Assembly: GCA_031270385.1 (NCBI GenBank)
Contig: JAISXS010000078.1
Location: 1 to 13,324, forward strand
Length of the DNA: 13,324 bases
Direction of reading: 5' to 3'
Source of the DNA: Puniceicoccales bacterium
GTDB taxonomy: Bacteria; Verrucomicrobiota; Verrucomicrobiia; Opitutales; JAIRKQ01
Under the pieces are notes generated by a model. The model was not told the DNA's origin, did no database searches, and saw only the letters and a program-made list of their open reading frames with translations. Both the position numbers and the translations under genes were made by a program. Positions 1 through 7,400 of this stretch are shown in pieces (position 1 is the first letter of the stretch; the number at the start of each line of letters is the position of its first letter).

Positions 1-14
1 GCTCGGGGGCTCCA
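1..14 (+). tRNA. Possible 3' end of a tRNA cut by the window edge
   Basis: The first 14 bases end in TCCA, preceded by a C/G-rich stretch (positions 4-10) that could be the 3' strand of an acceptor stem, with T11 as discriminator and CCA at 12-14. A U discriminator is typical of bacterial tRNA-Gly and tRNA-Cys. In many bacteria tRNA genes lie just upstream of tuf (thrU-tyrU-glyT-thrT-tufB in E. coli). The 5' half is outside the window, so neither the identity nor the tRNA itself can be confirmed. It could simply be GC-rich leader. Confidence 0.25.
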
Positions 15-57
15 GAGTTTGAAAGTTTGATTCGATTTTTACAGAAAAGGAAATAAA

Positions 58-1269
58 ATGGCTAAGGAAACATTCGAGCGAAAAAAGCCGCATGTGAATG
101 TTGGTACCATCGGGCACGTTGACCATGGTAAATCGACGCTTACAACGGCGATTTTAAAAGTGCAGGCCGATAAGGGATTGGCCGAATTCAAATCCTATGC
201 GGACGTTACGAAGGGCGGCACGGTACGCGACGCAAGTAAAACTGTTACGATCGCTGTATCACACGTCGAATACCAGACGGAGGGTCGCCATTATGCCCAC
301 GTCGATTGCCCTGGACACGCTGATTTTGTGAAAAACATGATAACTGGCGCAGCCCAAATGGACGGTGCAATTCTGGTGGTCAGTGCCTATGATGGTCCAA
401 TGCCGCAAACCAGGGAACATATTCTTCTGGCTCAGCAGGTTGGGGTTCCGAACTTGGTCGTTTTTCTAAACAAGGTCGATCTTCTGGATGACCCGGATTT
501 GCTTGACCTGGTCGAAGAAGAAATTCGTGACTTGTTGAACAAATACGAATATCCTGGAAAAAGCACTACCATAGTCCGTGGATCAGCACTGGCAGCTCTG
601 GAAGGCAAGCCAGATGGCGTAAAGGCGATCGAGCAATTGCTCGCAGCCGTTGACGAGGACATTCCGGAGCCGTCGCGAGACATTGATAGACCATTCCTAA
701 TGTCCGTCGAAGACGTCTTTTCAATTACTGGCCGTGGAACTGTTGCAACTGGACGCATCGAGCGTGGGACAGTGAAAGTTGGCGAAGAAATTGAAATCGT
801 CGGTCTTCGCGAGACCATGAGAACTACCTGCACCGGCGTCGAAATGTTTAGAAAACTGCTAGATAAGGGCCAAGCCGGTGACAATGTCGGCGTTCTCCTG
901 CGCGGCGTCGACAAAGATGGCGTTGAGCGTGGCCAAGTATTGGCCAAAGTCGGATCGATCCATCCGCATACCAAGGCAAAGGCGGAAATTTACGTCCTCA
1001 CGAAGGATGAGGGAGGCCGTCACACTGCGTTCACGGGTGGATATCGCCCGCAGTTTTACTTCGGAACTGCAGACGTCACGGGGGTCATAGATATCCCGAA
1101 GGGGTCAGGCGGTTCTGCAGAGGAGGTTAAGGTTGTTATCCCCGGCGACAACTTAACTATAGAACTAACCTTGCAAAAGCAAATCGCAATGGAGAAGGGA
1201 CAGAAGTTTGCCATTCGCGAAGGCGGCCGCACGATAGGAGCCGGTCGTATCACGGAAATACTGGTCTGA
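58..1269 (+). CDS. tuf: Translation elongation factor Tu (EF-Tu)
   Basis: EF-Tu is the GTPase that brings aminoacyl-tRNA to the ribosomal A site. It has 403 residues, slightly longer than the usual 393-400. The G domain shows the P-loop GHVDHGKS (residues 19-26; Ser where most EF-Tus have Thr), DCPGH (83-87), NKVD (138-141) and a GSAL G5 motif. Domains 2 and 3 follow, with GRGTVATGRIERG and the C-terminal REGGRTIGAGRI. An AAAGG Shine-Dalgarno at 46-50 supports the ATG at 58. Oddities: the switch I RGITI is KTVTI here (61-65); about seven residues are added before the PGDN motif (codons about 1105-1128); and the residue equivalent to E. coli Arg333 is Gly336. It heads the cluster, 40 nt ahead of tRNA-Trp. 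Identity is certain; whether a second tuf exists cannot be seen. Confidence 0.98.
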   Translation: MAKETFERKKPHVNVGTIGHVDHGKSTLTTAILKVQADKGLAEFKSYADVTKGGTVRDASKTVTIAVSHVEYQTEGRHYAHVDCPGHADFVKNMITGAAQMDGAILVVSAYDGPMPQTREHILLAQQVGVPNLVVFLNKVDLLDDPDLLDLVEEEIRDLLNKYEYPGKSTTIVRGSALAALEGKPDGVKAIEQLLAAVDEDIPEPSRDIDRPFLMSVEDVFSITGRGTVATGRIERGTVKVGEEIEIVGLRETMRTTCTGVEMFRKLLDKGQAGDNVGVLLRGVDKDGVERGQVLAKVGSIHPHTKAKAEIYVLTKDEGGRHTAFTGGYRPQFYFGTADVTGVIDIPKGSGGSAEEVKVVIPGDNLTIELTLQKQIAMEKGQKFAIREGGRTIGAGRITEILV

Positions 1270-1309
1270 ATTCCATTTTTGCTTGGTGTTGTGGTGCTCG
1301 TAGATTTAC

Positions 1310-1385
<76 letters not shown>

Positions 1386-1399
1386 TGCGTGTTGAAGTG

Positions 1400-1597
1400 A
1401 TGGCCGGTACAGTAAAGAAATTTTTTTCCGAGACAGTTGGTGAGTTGAAGAAGTCGGTGTGGCCAAGCAGAAAGGAACTGGGTCGCTCAACTGTGGTCGT
1501 TGTTGTTGGGATGTTTTTAATTGGTTTTTACATAAGTATTGTAGATTTTTCACTGTTAAATATAGTCGATTTCATAAGCAAATTGGTTAGAGGATAG
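1400..1597 (+). CDS. secE: Preprotein translocase subunit SecE
   Basis: SecE is the essential small membrane subunit that clamps SecY in the SecYEG channel of the cytoplasmic membrane. The product has 65 residues, the length of the short single-span form found in most bacteria. An amphipathic N-terminal helix carries the family motif as KKSVWPSRKEL (residues 17-27), followed by one hydrophobic membrane segment from about residue 31 to 52. I chose the ATG at 1400 because the protein then begins MAGTVKKF, as usual for SecE, and because the in-frame ATG at 1385 lies in the CCA end of tRNA-Trp and would be destroyed by tRNA maturation. There is no strong Shine-Dalgarno; GAAG at 1394-1397 is very close to the start. 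nusG follows after 1 nt. Confidence 0.92.
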   Translation: MAGTVKKFFSETVGELKKSVWPSRKELGRSTVVVVVGMFLIGFYISIVDFSLLNIVDFISKLVRG

Positions 1598-1598
1598 A

Positions 1599-2210
1599 AT
1601 GGACGACGAGGAGTTGGAGTCTGATGTTGCGTTTGATGAAAGCATGTTGTTGCCGAAATGGTTTGCCCTGCAGACATTGTCCAATCAGGAAAGCAAAGTA
1701 AAGACGACGATCCAAGTGGCCATCAAAGAGCACGCATTGGAAGACGTTATCCTCGACATTTTGGTGCCGACAGAAAAAGTCGTTGAAGTAAAAAATGGCA
1801 AGAAAATTACACACGTGAGAAAATTTTACCCAGGCTACGTGTTCATAAAGATGCGTACCCGTGGCGACGATGGTAAGCCCCTCCACGAAGCGATGTCGAT
1901 CGTAAGAAACACTAACGGCGTGGTGCGTTTCGTTGGAGATCGGAAGCCGGTTGAGTTGAAGCAAAGTGAAATTGATGACATTTTGAAAAAAGTCGAAGCA
2001 GTTATCGGAAAGGTTGTTCCGAAAGTCGCTTATGGTGTTGGAGAAATTGTGAAAATTAGCGACGGTCCATTTTTAAACTTGACAGGCGCCATAGAAGAAA
2101 TTGATACAGATCAGGGTCGTTTGCGTGTCAATGTCACAATGTTTGGTCGTTCGACGCCGGTCGATTTAGAGTTTTGGCAAGTTGAGCGGTTTGTTGGCGA
2201 GAAAAGTTAA
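1599..2210 (+). CDS. nusG: Transcription elongation/antitermination factor NusG
   Basis: NusG binds the RNA polymerase clamp, suppresses pausing, and contacts Rho or ribosomal protein S10. The product has 203 residues. An acidic N-terminal extension of about 18 residues precedes the NGN domain, which starts at KWFALQTLSNQESKVK (W21) and includes the RKFYPGYVFIKM strand. The C-terminal KOW domain is recognisable from VGEIVKISDGPF, ending with a typical FGRSTPVDLEFWQVERF segment. An AGAGG Shine-Dalgarno at 1589-1593 lies in the end of secE, and the ATG is 1 nt after the secE stop, so translation is probably coupled. The secE-nusG-rplK order is the standard bacterial arrangement. Confidence 0.97.
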   Translation: MDDEELESDVAFDESMLLPKWFALQTLSNQESKVKTTIQVAIKEHALEDVILDILVPTEKVVEVKNGKKITHVRKFYPGYVFIKMRTRGDDGKPLHEAMSIVRNTNGVVRFVGDRKPVELKQSEIDDILKKVEAVIGKVVPKVAYGVGEIVKISDGPFLNLTGAIEEIDTDQGRLRVNVTMFGRSTPVDLEFWQVERFVGEKS

Positions 2211-2227
2211 AATTTTCAGGAAAAGAG

Positions 2228-2653
2228 ATGGCGAAAAAAGTTATCAAAGAGATAAAGTTGCAGCTGCCGGCTGGTGCTGCTAACCCTGCTCCTCCGGTTG
2301 GTCCTGCTCTTGGTGCTGCTGGAGTAAACATTATGGGATTTTGCAAGGAATTCAACGCAAAGACCAAGGATCAAAACGGCATGATTTTGCCGGTCGTGAT
2401 TTCCGTATACGCTGACAAATCGTTTAGCTTCATTCTAAAGTCGCCGCCGGCGTCTGTATTGTTGAAAAAAGCAGCTGGCGTAGAGAAGGCATCGGGCGTG
2501 CCAAATCGCAATAAAGTCGGAAAAGTTACAATGGCGCAAATCATTGAAATTGCAAATATTAAAAAAGAAGACCTAAATGCGAATTCGAAGGAACAGGCGG
2601 CGAAGATAATTGAAGGAACGGCGAGAAGCATGGGCATAGACGTAATTAAATGA
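2228..2653 (+). CDS. rplK: 50S ribosomal protein L11
   Basis: L11 sits at the base of the L7/L12 stalk and binds the GTPase-associated region of 23S rRNA. It is also required for RelA activation and is the thiostrepton-site protein. The 141-residue length is typical. The N-terminal domain has the conserved PAPPVGPALGAAGVNIMGF stretch (usually PALGQxGVNI; Ala replaces Gln). The C-terminal rRNA-binding domain contains the KVGKVT segment and ends in GTARSMGIDVIK. AGGAAA at 2218-2223 precedes the ATG. It lies 17 nt after nusG and 7 nt before rplA. Confidence 0.97.
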   Translation: MAKKVIKEIKLQLPAGAANPAPPVGPALGAAGVNIMGFCKEFNAKTKDQNGMILPVVISVYADKSFSFILKSPPASVLLKKAAGVEKASGVPNRNKVGKVTMAQIIEIANIKKEDLNANSKEQAAKIIEGTARSMGIDVIK

Positions 2654-2660
2654 AATTTTT

Positions 2661-3353
2661 ATGAAAAAAGCAAGCAAGCGACGTATCAAGGCGCAGGAGG
2701 TTGCGGACCTAAGGAACGAGTATTCCATTTCCGAAGCCGTTGAACTGCTGAGCAAAATGCCAAAGACGAAATTCGATGAGACCGTTGTTTTGGCTGTGCA
2801 TCTTGGAGTTGATCCAAAGCAGAGCGATCACATGGTGCGTGGAACGGTCGTTCTTCCCAACGGAAGCGGCCGCAATATCAGGATTCTGGCGTTTACAGAT
2901 GATCCGGAAAGCGCACTGGCATCCGGGGCAGATGTGGCAGGATTGCACGACATTTTGCAAAAAATCAACGAAGGATGGCTCGATTTTGACATAGCCGTTG
3001 CGACGACATCGGCGATGAGGGATGTTCGTTCCGTTGCTAGAATACTTGGTCCCCGTGGACTCATGCCGAATCCAAAAACCTGCACCGTATCAGACGATTT
3101 AGATTCCGCGATCAAGGCGGTCAAGGCTGGTCGTGTCGAGTTCAAAATGGACAAAACGGCAAATTTGGCGGTCGTGATCGGGAAGAGATCGTTCGATGCG
3201 CAGAAGTTGGTGGAGAATTGCGAAGTGGCTGTTGACGTGCTATCCAAAGCGCGTCCAGCTGAATTTCGCGGAAAATTTATTGCTTCGATGACTGTCGCGG
3301 CCACGATGACCCCGGGAATAAAGTTGTCGTCAAAAATCTTTGGAAAGTTTTAG
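2661..3353 (+). CDS. rplA: 50S ribosomal protein L1
   Basis: L1 binds helices 76-78 of 23S rRNA to form the L1 stalk that moves deacylated tRNA to the E site; in many bacteria it represses its own rplKA mRNA. The product has 230 residues, near the usual 230-235. Recognisable blocks are KFDETVVLAVHLGVDPKQSD, VRGTVVLPNGSG, the very conserved ILGPRGLMPNPK and, near the C-terminus, TMTPGIKL. The 7 nt separating it from rplK are A/T only and I see no Shine-Dalgarno, so initiation probably depends on ribosomes finishing rplK. The rplJ start lies 13 nt after its stop. Confidence 0.97.
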   Translation: MKKASKRRIKAQEVADLRNEYSISEAVELLSKMPKTKFDETVVLAVHLGVDPKQSDHMVRGTVVLPNGSGRNIRILAFTDDPESALASGADVAGLHDILQKINEGWLDFDIAVATTSAMRDVRSVARILGPRGLMPNPKTCTVSDDLDSAIKAVKAGRVEFKMDKTANLAVVIGKRSFDAQKLVENCEVAVDVLSKARPAEFRGKFIASMTVAATMTPGIKLSSKIFGKF

Positions 3354-3366
3354 TGGAGTGGGCGAA

Positions 3367-3876
3367 ATGAGAAACGAAAAACATCTCCTTGTTAGGGAAA
3401 TACAAAAACATCTCGCCAAGTCGACGTATGTTTTTTTTACGGATTTTTGTCGAGTAACCGTTTCGGATGTCGCAGTCATACGTAAATTTTTGCGTGCAGA
3501 GAACGGAGAATTCCATGTCGTTAAAAAGACACTGTTGAAAAAAGCAGTCTCCGAGAAGTCATTGCCAATGCCGGAAAACGGATTCGACGGGCAAATTGCC
3601 ATGGTTGTTGGAGGAAGGAATCCGAGCGCAATCGCAAAATTATTGAAAGAATTTCATAAAAATAGCAAGGAGGGAAAGCTGGCGATGCGCGGCGGCATCC
3701 TGGACGGTAAGCTGCTCGACATCGAAGAAATAAACGTACTATCCTCGCTACCCGGAATTGATGCGCTACGCGCCCAGTTGCTATCGTTGTTCGAAACGCC
3801 GGTCGCAATGTTCGTGCGTACGATTAATGCCGTTCCGCAAAGCGTGTTGAACGTGTTGCAGGCAAGGACAAAATAA
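3367..3876 (+). CDS. rplJ: 50S ribosomal protein L10
   Basis: L10 anchors L7/L12 dimers to the ribosome and, with them, autoregulates the rplJL mRNA in several bacteria. The product has 169 residues, typical of the family. Its N-terminal rRNA-binding domain includes YVFFTDFCRVTVSDV and the conserved VVKKTLLKKA; the C-terminal helix that binds L7/L12 dimers is formed by the last 35-40 residues. I start it at ATG 3367, which has GGAG at 3355-3358 and gives MRNEKHLLVREIQ. An in-frame ATG at 3340 would overlap rplA by 14 nt and add nine unconserved residues. It lies 13 nt after rplA, leaving no room for an E. coli-type L10 leader. Confidence 0.95.
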   Translation: MRNEKHLLVREIQKHLAKSTYVFFTDFCRVTVSDVAVIRKFLRAENGEFHVVKKTLLKKAVSEKSLPMPENGFDGQIAMVVGGRNPSAIAKLLKEFHKNSKEGKLAMRGGILDGKLLDIEEINVLSSLPGIDALRAQLLSLFETPVAMFVRTINAVPQSVLNVLQARTK

Positions 3877-3922
3877 GAATTTTCAATGGAATGAGATTTT
3901 GCTAGGAAAATTTTTCTTAAAT

Positions 3923-3962
3923 GGCATCCGGTGATGCCGCTAGCGAAGCCTTGAAAGGATGC
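3923..3962 (+). promoter_or_regulatory. Candidate alternative hairpins controlling the rplL ribosome-binding site
   Basis: In the 89-nt rplJ-rplL spacer, GGCATC (3923-3928) and GATGCC (3933-3938) form a perfect 6-bp stem with loop CGGT. The same 5' bases GCATCC (3924-3929) are also perfectly complementary to GGATGC (3957-3962), which contains part of the rplL Shine-Dalgarno AAAGGA (3954-3959). The two pairings exclude each other: the first leaves the site free, the second hides it. The complementarities are visible in the sequence; a regulatory role is inference. Extra translation of rplL relative to rplJ is needed because ribosomes carry several L7/L12 per L10. Confidence 0.35.
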
Positions 3963-3965
3963 AAG

Positions 3966-4355
3966 ATGACAAATATAACAAAAGAACAGGTGATAGATTG
4001 GTTGAGTGCACAATCGGTTTTGGAGATAGCTTCGCTAGTCAAAGAATTGGAGGCGAAGTGGGGGGTAAGTGCCGCCGCCCCTGTTGCAGCGTTTGCCGCT
4101 GTTCCGACCGCTGCCTCGGCTGATGTCGCAAAGGAGGATGAGAAAACTGAATTTGATGTCGTGCTCAAAACAACTGGCGACAAAAAAATAGAGGTCATAA
4201 AGGCTGTCCGCGAAATTGCAGGGTTGGGACTGAAGGAAGCAAAGGATCTTGTCGAGGGAGCCCCGAAGACAGTCAAAGAGGCGGTTTCCAAGTCCAGTGC
4301 TGAGGAGATGAAAAAGAAATTGGAAGATGCAGGTGCCACAGTCGAACTGAAATAG
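3966..4355 (+). CDS. rplL: 50S ribosomal protein L7/L12
   Basis: L7/L12 is the multicopy flexible stalk protein that recruits translational GTPases such as EF-Tu and EF-G. The product has 129 residues. The N-terminal dimerisation helices (about 1-33) begin TKEQVIDWLS, followed by an alanine-rich hinge (about 34-57, AAAPVAAFAAVPTAASA). The globular C-terminal domain has the conserved EFDVVLKTTGDKKIEVIKA and GLGLKEAKDLVEGAP. I chose ATG 3966 because it gives the family's N-terminus and has AAAGGA at 3954-3959. An in-frame ATG at 3921 would add 15 unrelated residues and sits in a hairpin. It is separated from rpoB by 123 nt. Confidence 0.96.
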   Translation: MTNITKEQVIDWLSAQSVLEIASLVKELEAKWGVSAAAPVAAFAAVPTAASADVAKEDEKTEFDVVLKTTGDKKIEVIKAVREIAGLGLKEAKDLVEGAPKTVKEAVSKSSAEEMKKKLEDAGATVELK

Positions 4356-4379
4356 GCTTGACTATTTCGCTTTTCTGTG

Positions 4380-4426
4380 AATGACGGAGTTTTGCAAAAG
4401 TCATTGGCGTGTGGTGTCTCCGTCGT
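4380..4426 (+). promoter_or_regulatory. Candidate attenuator-like structure in the rplL-rpoB spacer
   Basis: The 123-nt spacer between rplL and rpoB contains two overlapping stems. Stem 1 pairs AATGAC (4380-4385) with GTCATT (4400-4405), with TTT/AAA (4390-4392/4397-4399) stacked inside. Stem 2 pairs ATGACGGAG (4381-4389) with CTCCGTCGT (4418-4426), nine pairs including one G-U. They share 4381-4385 and cannot form together. In E. coli this spacer carries a partial terminator and an RNase III site that lower rpoBC expression relative to the ribosomal genes. Neither stem here is followed by a U tract, so a processing site or antipausing switch is as plausible as termination. Confidence 0.35.
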
Positions 4427-4478
4427 ATGCGGCGAAAATGTCGTTCGGCTTTGGCTATGTTCGATTTTAGAGGAAACT

Positions 4479-7400
4479 ATGACGGAAGATGATCGCGTTA
4501 ATTTCGGAAATTTAAAAGAAATAATAACTCCGCCGTACCTGATAGAAGCCCAAATGAATTCGTTCAAGGAATTTCTGCAGGCTGACGTCGCCCCAAAGCA
4601 TCGAAAAGATGTCGGACTGGAGTCCGTTTTTAGGCGTGCATTTCCGGTCGAAAGCCACGATGGCACAGTTTCATTGAATTACGTTTCGTACAGAATAGGT
4701 GTGCCGAAGTACTCGGAAGACTTTTGCCTGCGTGAAAGTTTGACATACTGTGCGCCATTGTACCTCCGCTTGAAGTTATCGAATGACGAAGAATCCCGGG
4801 AAGAAGAAATCTACATAGGTGAAATGCCGATCATGAGCGAGCGCGGATCCTTCGTCATAAGCGGTGCCGAACGTGTCGTCGTCAGCCAATTACACAGATC
4901 TCCTGGGATATGTTTCGAAGTTTCTACACATACAACCGGAAAACTACTATACGCATTCAGGATAATGCCTGACCGTGGCACATGGATAGAAGTTCAAAAC
5001 GACCAGAATGACCTCCTATACGTGTACCTCGACAGACGGCGACGGCGGCGGCGGTTTCTGCTGACAACGTTGCTGCGGGCGTTTGGTTATAGTTCTGATC
5101 GGGAAATACTATCAATTTTTTACAAAATTGAGGACGCCAAAGTCGACAAACTATTGAAGGCGGAGTCTTTGATCGATATAATTTTGACGGATGATGCAAT
5201 TGACGTGTCCCACGGCGTAGTTCTGGCCAGAGCCTACGAACCGCTTGGCAAGGGCATGTTAAAAAGTTTTGCCGACGCCGGGATATCAACTGTTTCCGTG
5301 GTGAATGTTTCCGAAGATGGTGGTTTAATAATTCGCAGCTTGAAGAAAGACACAGCGCGCAACGAAGAGGAAGCTTTGTACGAAATTTACAAACACTTCA
5401 GGCCGGGAGAACCCCTAAATTTGCAAAATGCCAAGGCGTTTTTCGTCCGCAGTTTCATGGATAGCAAGCGCTATGATCTAACGCAAATCGGACGCTACAA
5501 AATAAACAGCAAGCTAGGACTGAAAAAGGATTTGAACGACACCCTTGTCGGAGCAGATGATATCGTCGCAGCGACGAAATACCTATGCTTATTGCGATCG
5601 GGAAATGGCTTCATAGATGATATTGATAGTCTCGGAAGTCGCAGGATACGCGGTGTCGGCGAACTTTTAGTTAACCAGTGCCGCATCGGCCTCGCCCGAA
5701 TGGAGCGTGTTGTACGCGAAAAAATGTCGCTGCTGGACCAAAGCGTGGATATGATTTCCACGCAAAAATTAATAAATGGCAAACTTTTAATGTCCGTTGT
5801 GCGTGACTTTTTTGCGCGTAGCCAGCTTTCGCAGTTCATGGATCAAATAAATCCACTGTCGGAATTGACGCACAAAAGAAGATTGTCCGCGCTTGGCCCA
5901 AGTGGTTTGAGTAGGGATCGCGCCGGAATGGAGGTCCGTGACGTTCATTCATCGCACTACGGGCGAATTTGTCCGATTGAAACACCGGAAGGACCGAATA
6001 TCGGACTGATAAATTCACTGAGCACGTATGCACGAATAAATGATTTCGGGTTTATCGAGACGCCGTACCGTGTCGTGAAAAATGGGCGTGTTACCGATGA
6101 AGTCGTCTACTTGCCCGCCGACAAGGAAGATGGGAAATTGATTGCCCAAGCGAATTCTGACATGGACGCAAAAGGTAATCTCATCGGGAAAATTACTGTT
6201 CGAAAGTCCAGTGAAATCCTAGAAGTCGACCCGAAGGACGTCGATTTCATGGACGTCTCTCCGAAGCAGGTTATTTCCATTGCCGCCGGGCTCATCCCGT
6301 TTCTCGAACACGATGATACCAGCCGTGCACTTATGGGGGCAAACATGCAACGCCAGGGAGTTCCGCTGATTCTCACGGAATCTCCGTTAGTCGGCACAGG
6401 AATCGAAAAGAAGTTAGCATGTGATTCTGGTCACGTTGTTTTAGCCAAGGAAGATGGTACAGTTGCATCCGTTGATGGAAATAGGATAATCGTGACAAAA
6501 GATGGCAAGCTACCTGGAAATTTTAACGAGACAAGCGTTGGAAACAGCGAGCATTTGCAAATTTATAGGCTGCGAAAATACAGAAAATCGAACGCAGCGA
6601 CATGCTTCAATCAAAAACCAACGGTCATCAAACATCAAAAGATAAAAACCGGAGATGTAATCGCCGATGGCGCGGCGACATGCAAAGGTGAGCTAGCCCT
6701 TGGCAAAAATGTTCTCGTGGCATTCATGCCGTGGAATGGATACAATTTTGAGGACGCCGTGATTTTAAACGAGCGTATGATACGGGATGACGTATTCACA
6801 TCGATTCACATCGAAGAATATGAAGTGAATGCGCGTGATACGAAGCTTGGCCCCGAGGAAATCACGATGGATATCCCGAATGTGGGCGATGAAGCCCTGA
6901 AAAATCTCAGCAGAAGCGGCATTGTGAAAATAGGTGCCGAAGTTAAGCCGGGCGACATTTTGGTCGGAAAAATTACTCCGAAAACCGAGACGGATCTCGC
7001 TCCCGAAGAAAAACTTCTCCGTGCAATTTTCGGAGAAAAAGCCGCCGACGTCAAGGATTCATCGCTTCTTGTTCCAGCTGGATGCTACGGAACTGTCATG
7101 GATGTAAAAATCTCCAGTAGAACAGACGACGAGCGAAGGGACGTCACGGAAATAGAGTGCCGGCGCCGCGTAAAAAAAACAAACGAAGAGTTTCGCACAC
7201 AGGCGGATGCCATACGGGACGACCTCACTGAGGCGTTGTCAAGCATTTTGCTCGGTGAAAAAATTCCGCTGGACGTCGTAGACGCAGAGACCGGAGAAAT
7301 CGTCTTGCCCGCCAACAGAAAAATAACAAAGACGCTGTTACGTAGGTTAGCCGCCTGCGGAAGGCACATTGACATGTCAGCGTCGCCTGTAAAGACGAAA

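Noticed and set aside
4358..4386. TTGACT at 4358-4363 considered as the -35 of an internal rpoB promoter.
   Set aside because: Seventeen bases later there is no TATAAT-like -10, only the hairpin sequence.
4377..4478. An upstream in-frame ATG at 4377 that would extend RpoB by 34 residues.
   Set aside because: The extension is unlike any RpoB N-terminus, lies in the structured spacer, and the ATG at 4479 has a good AGAGGA site.
3917..4666. A long antisense open frame opposite rplL and the rpoB start.
   Set aside because: It is the complement of well-identified genes, its composition is the Ser-rich pattern typical of antisense shadows, and it has no recognisable motif.
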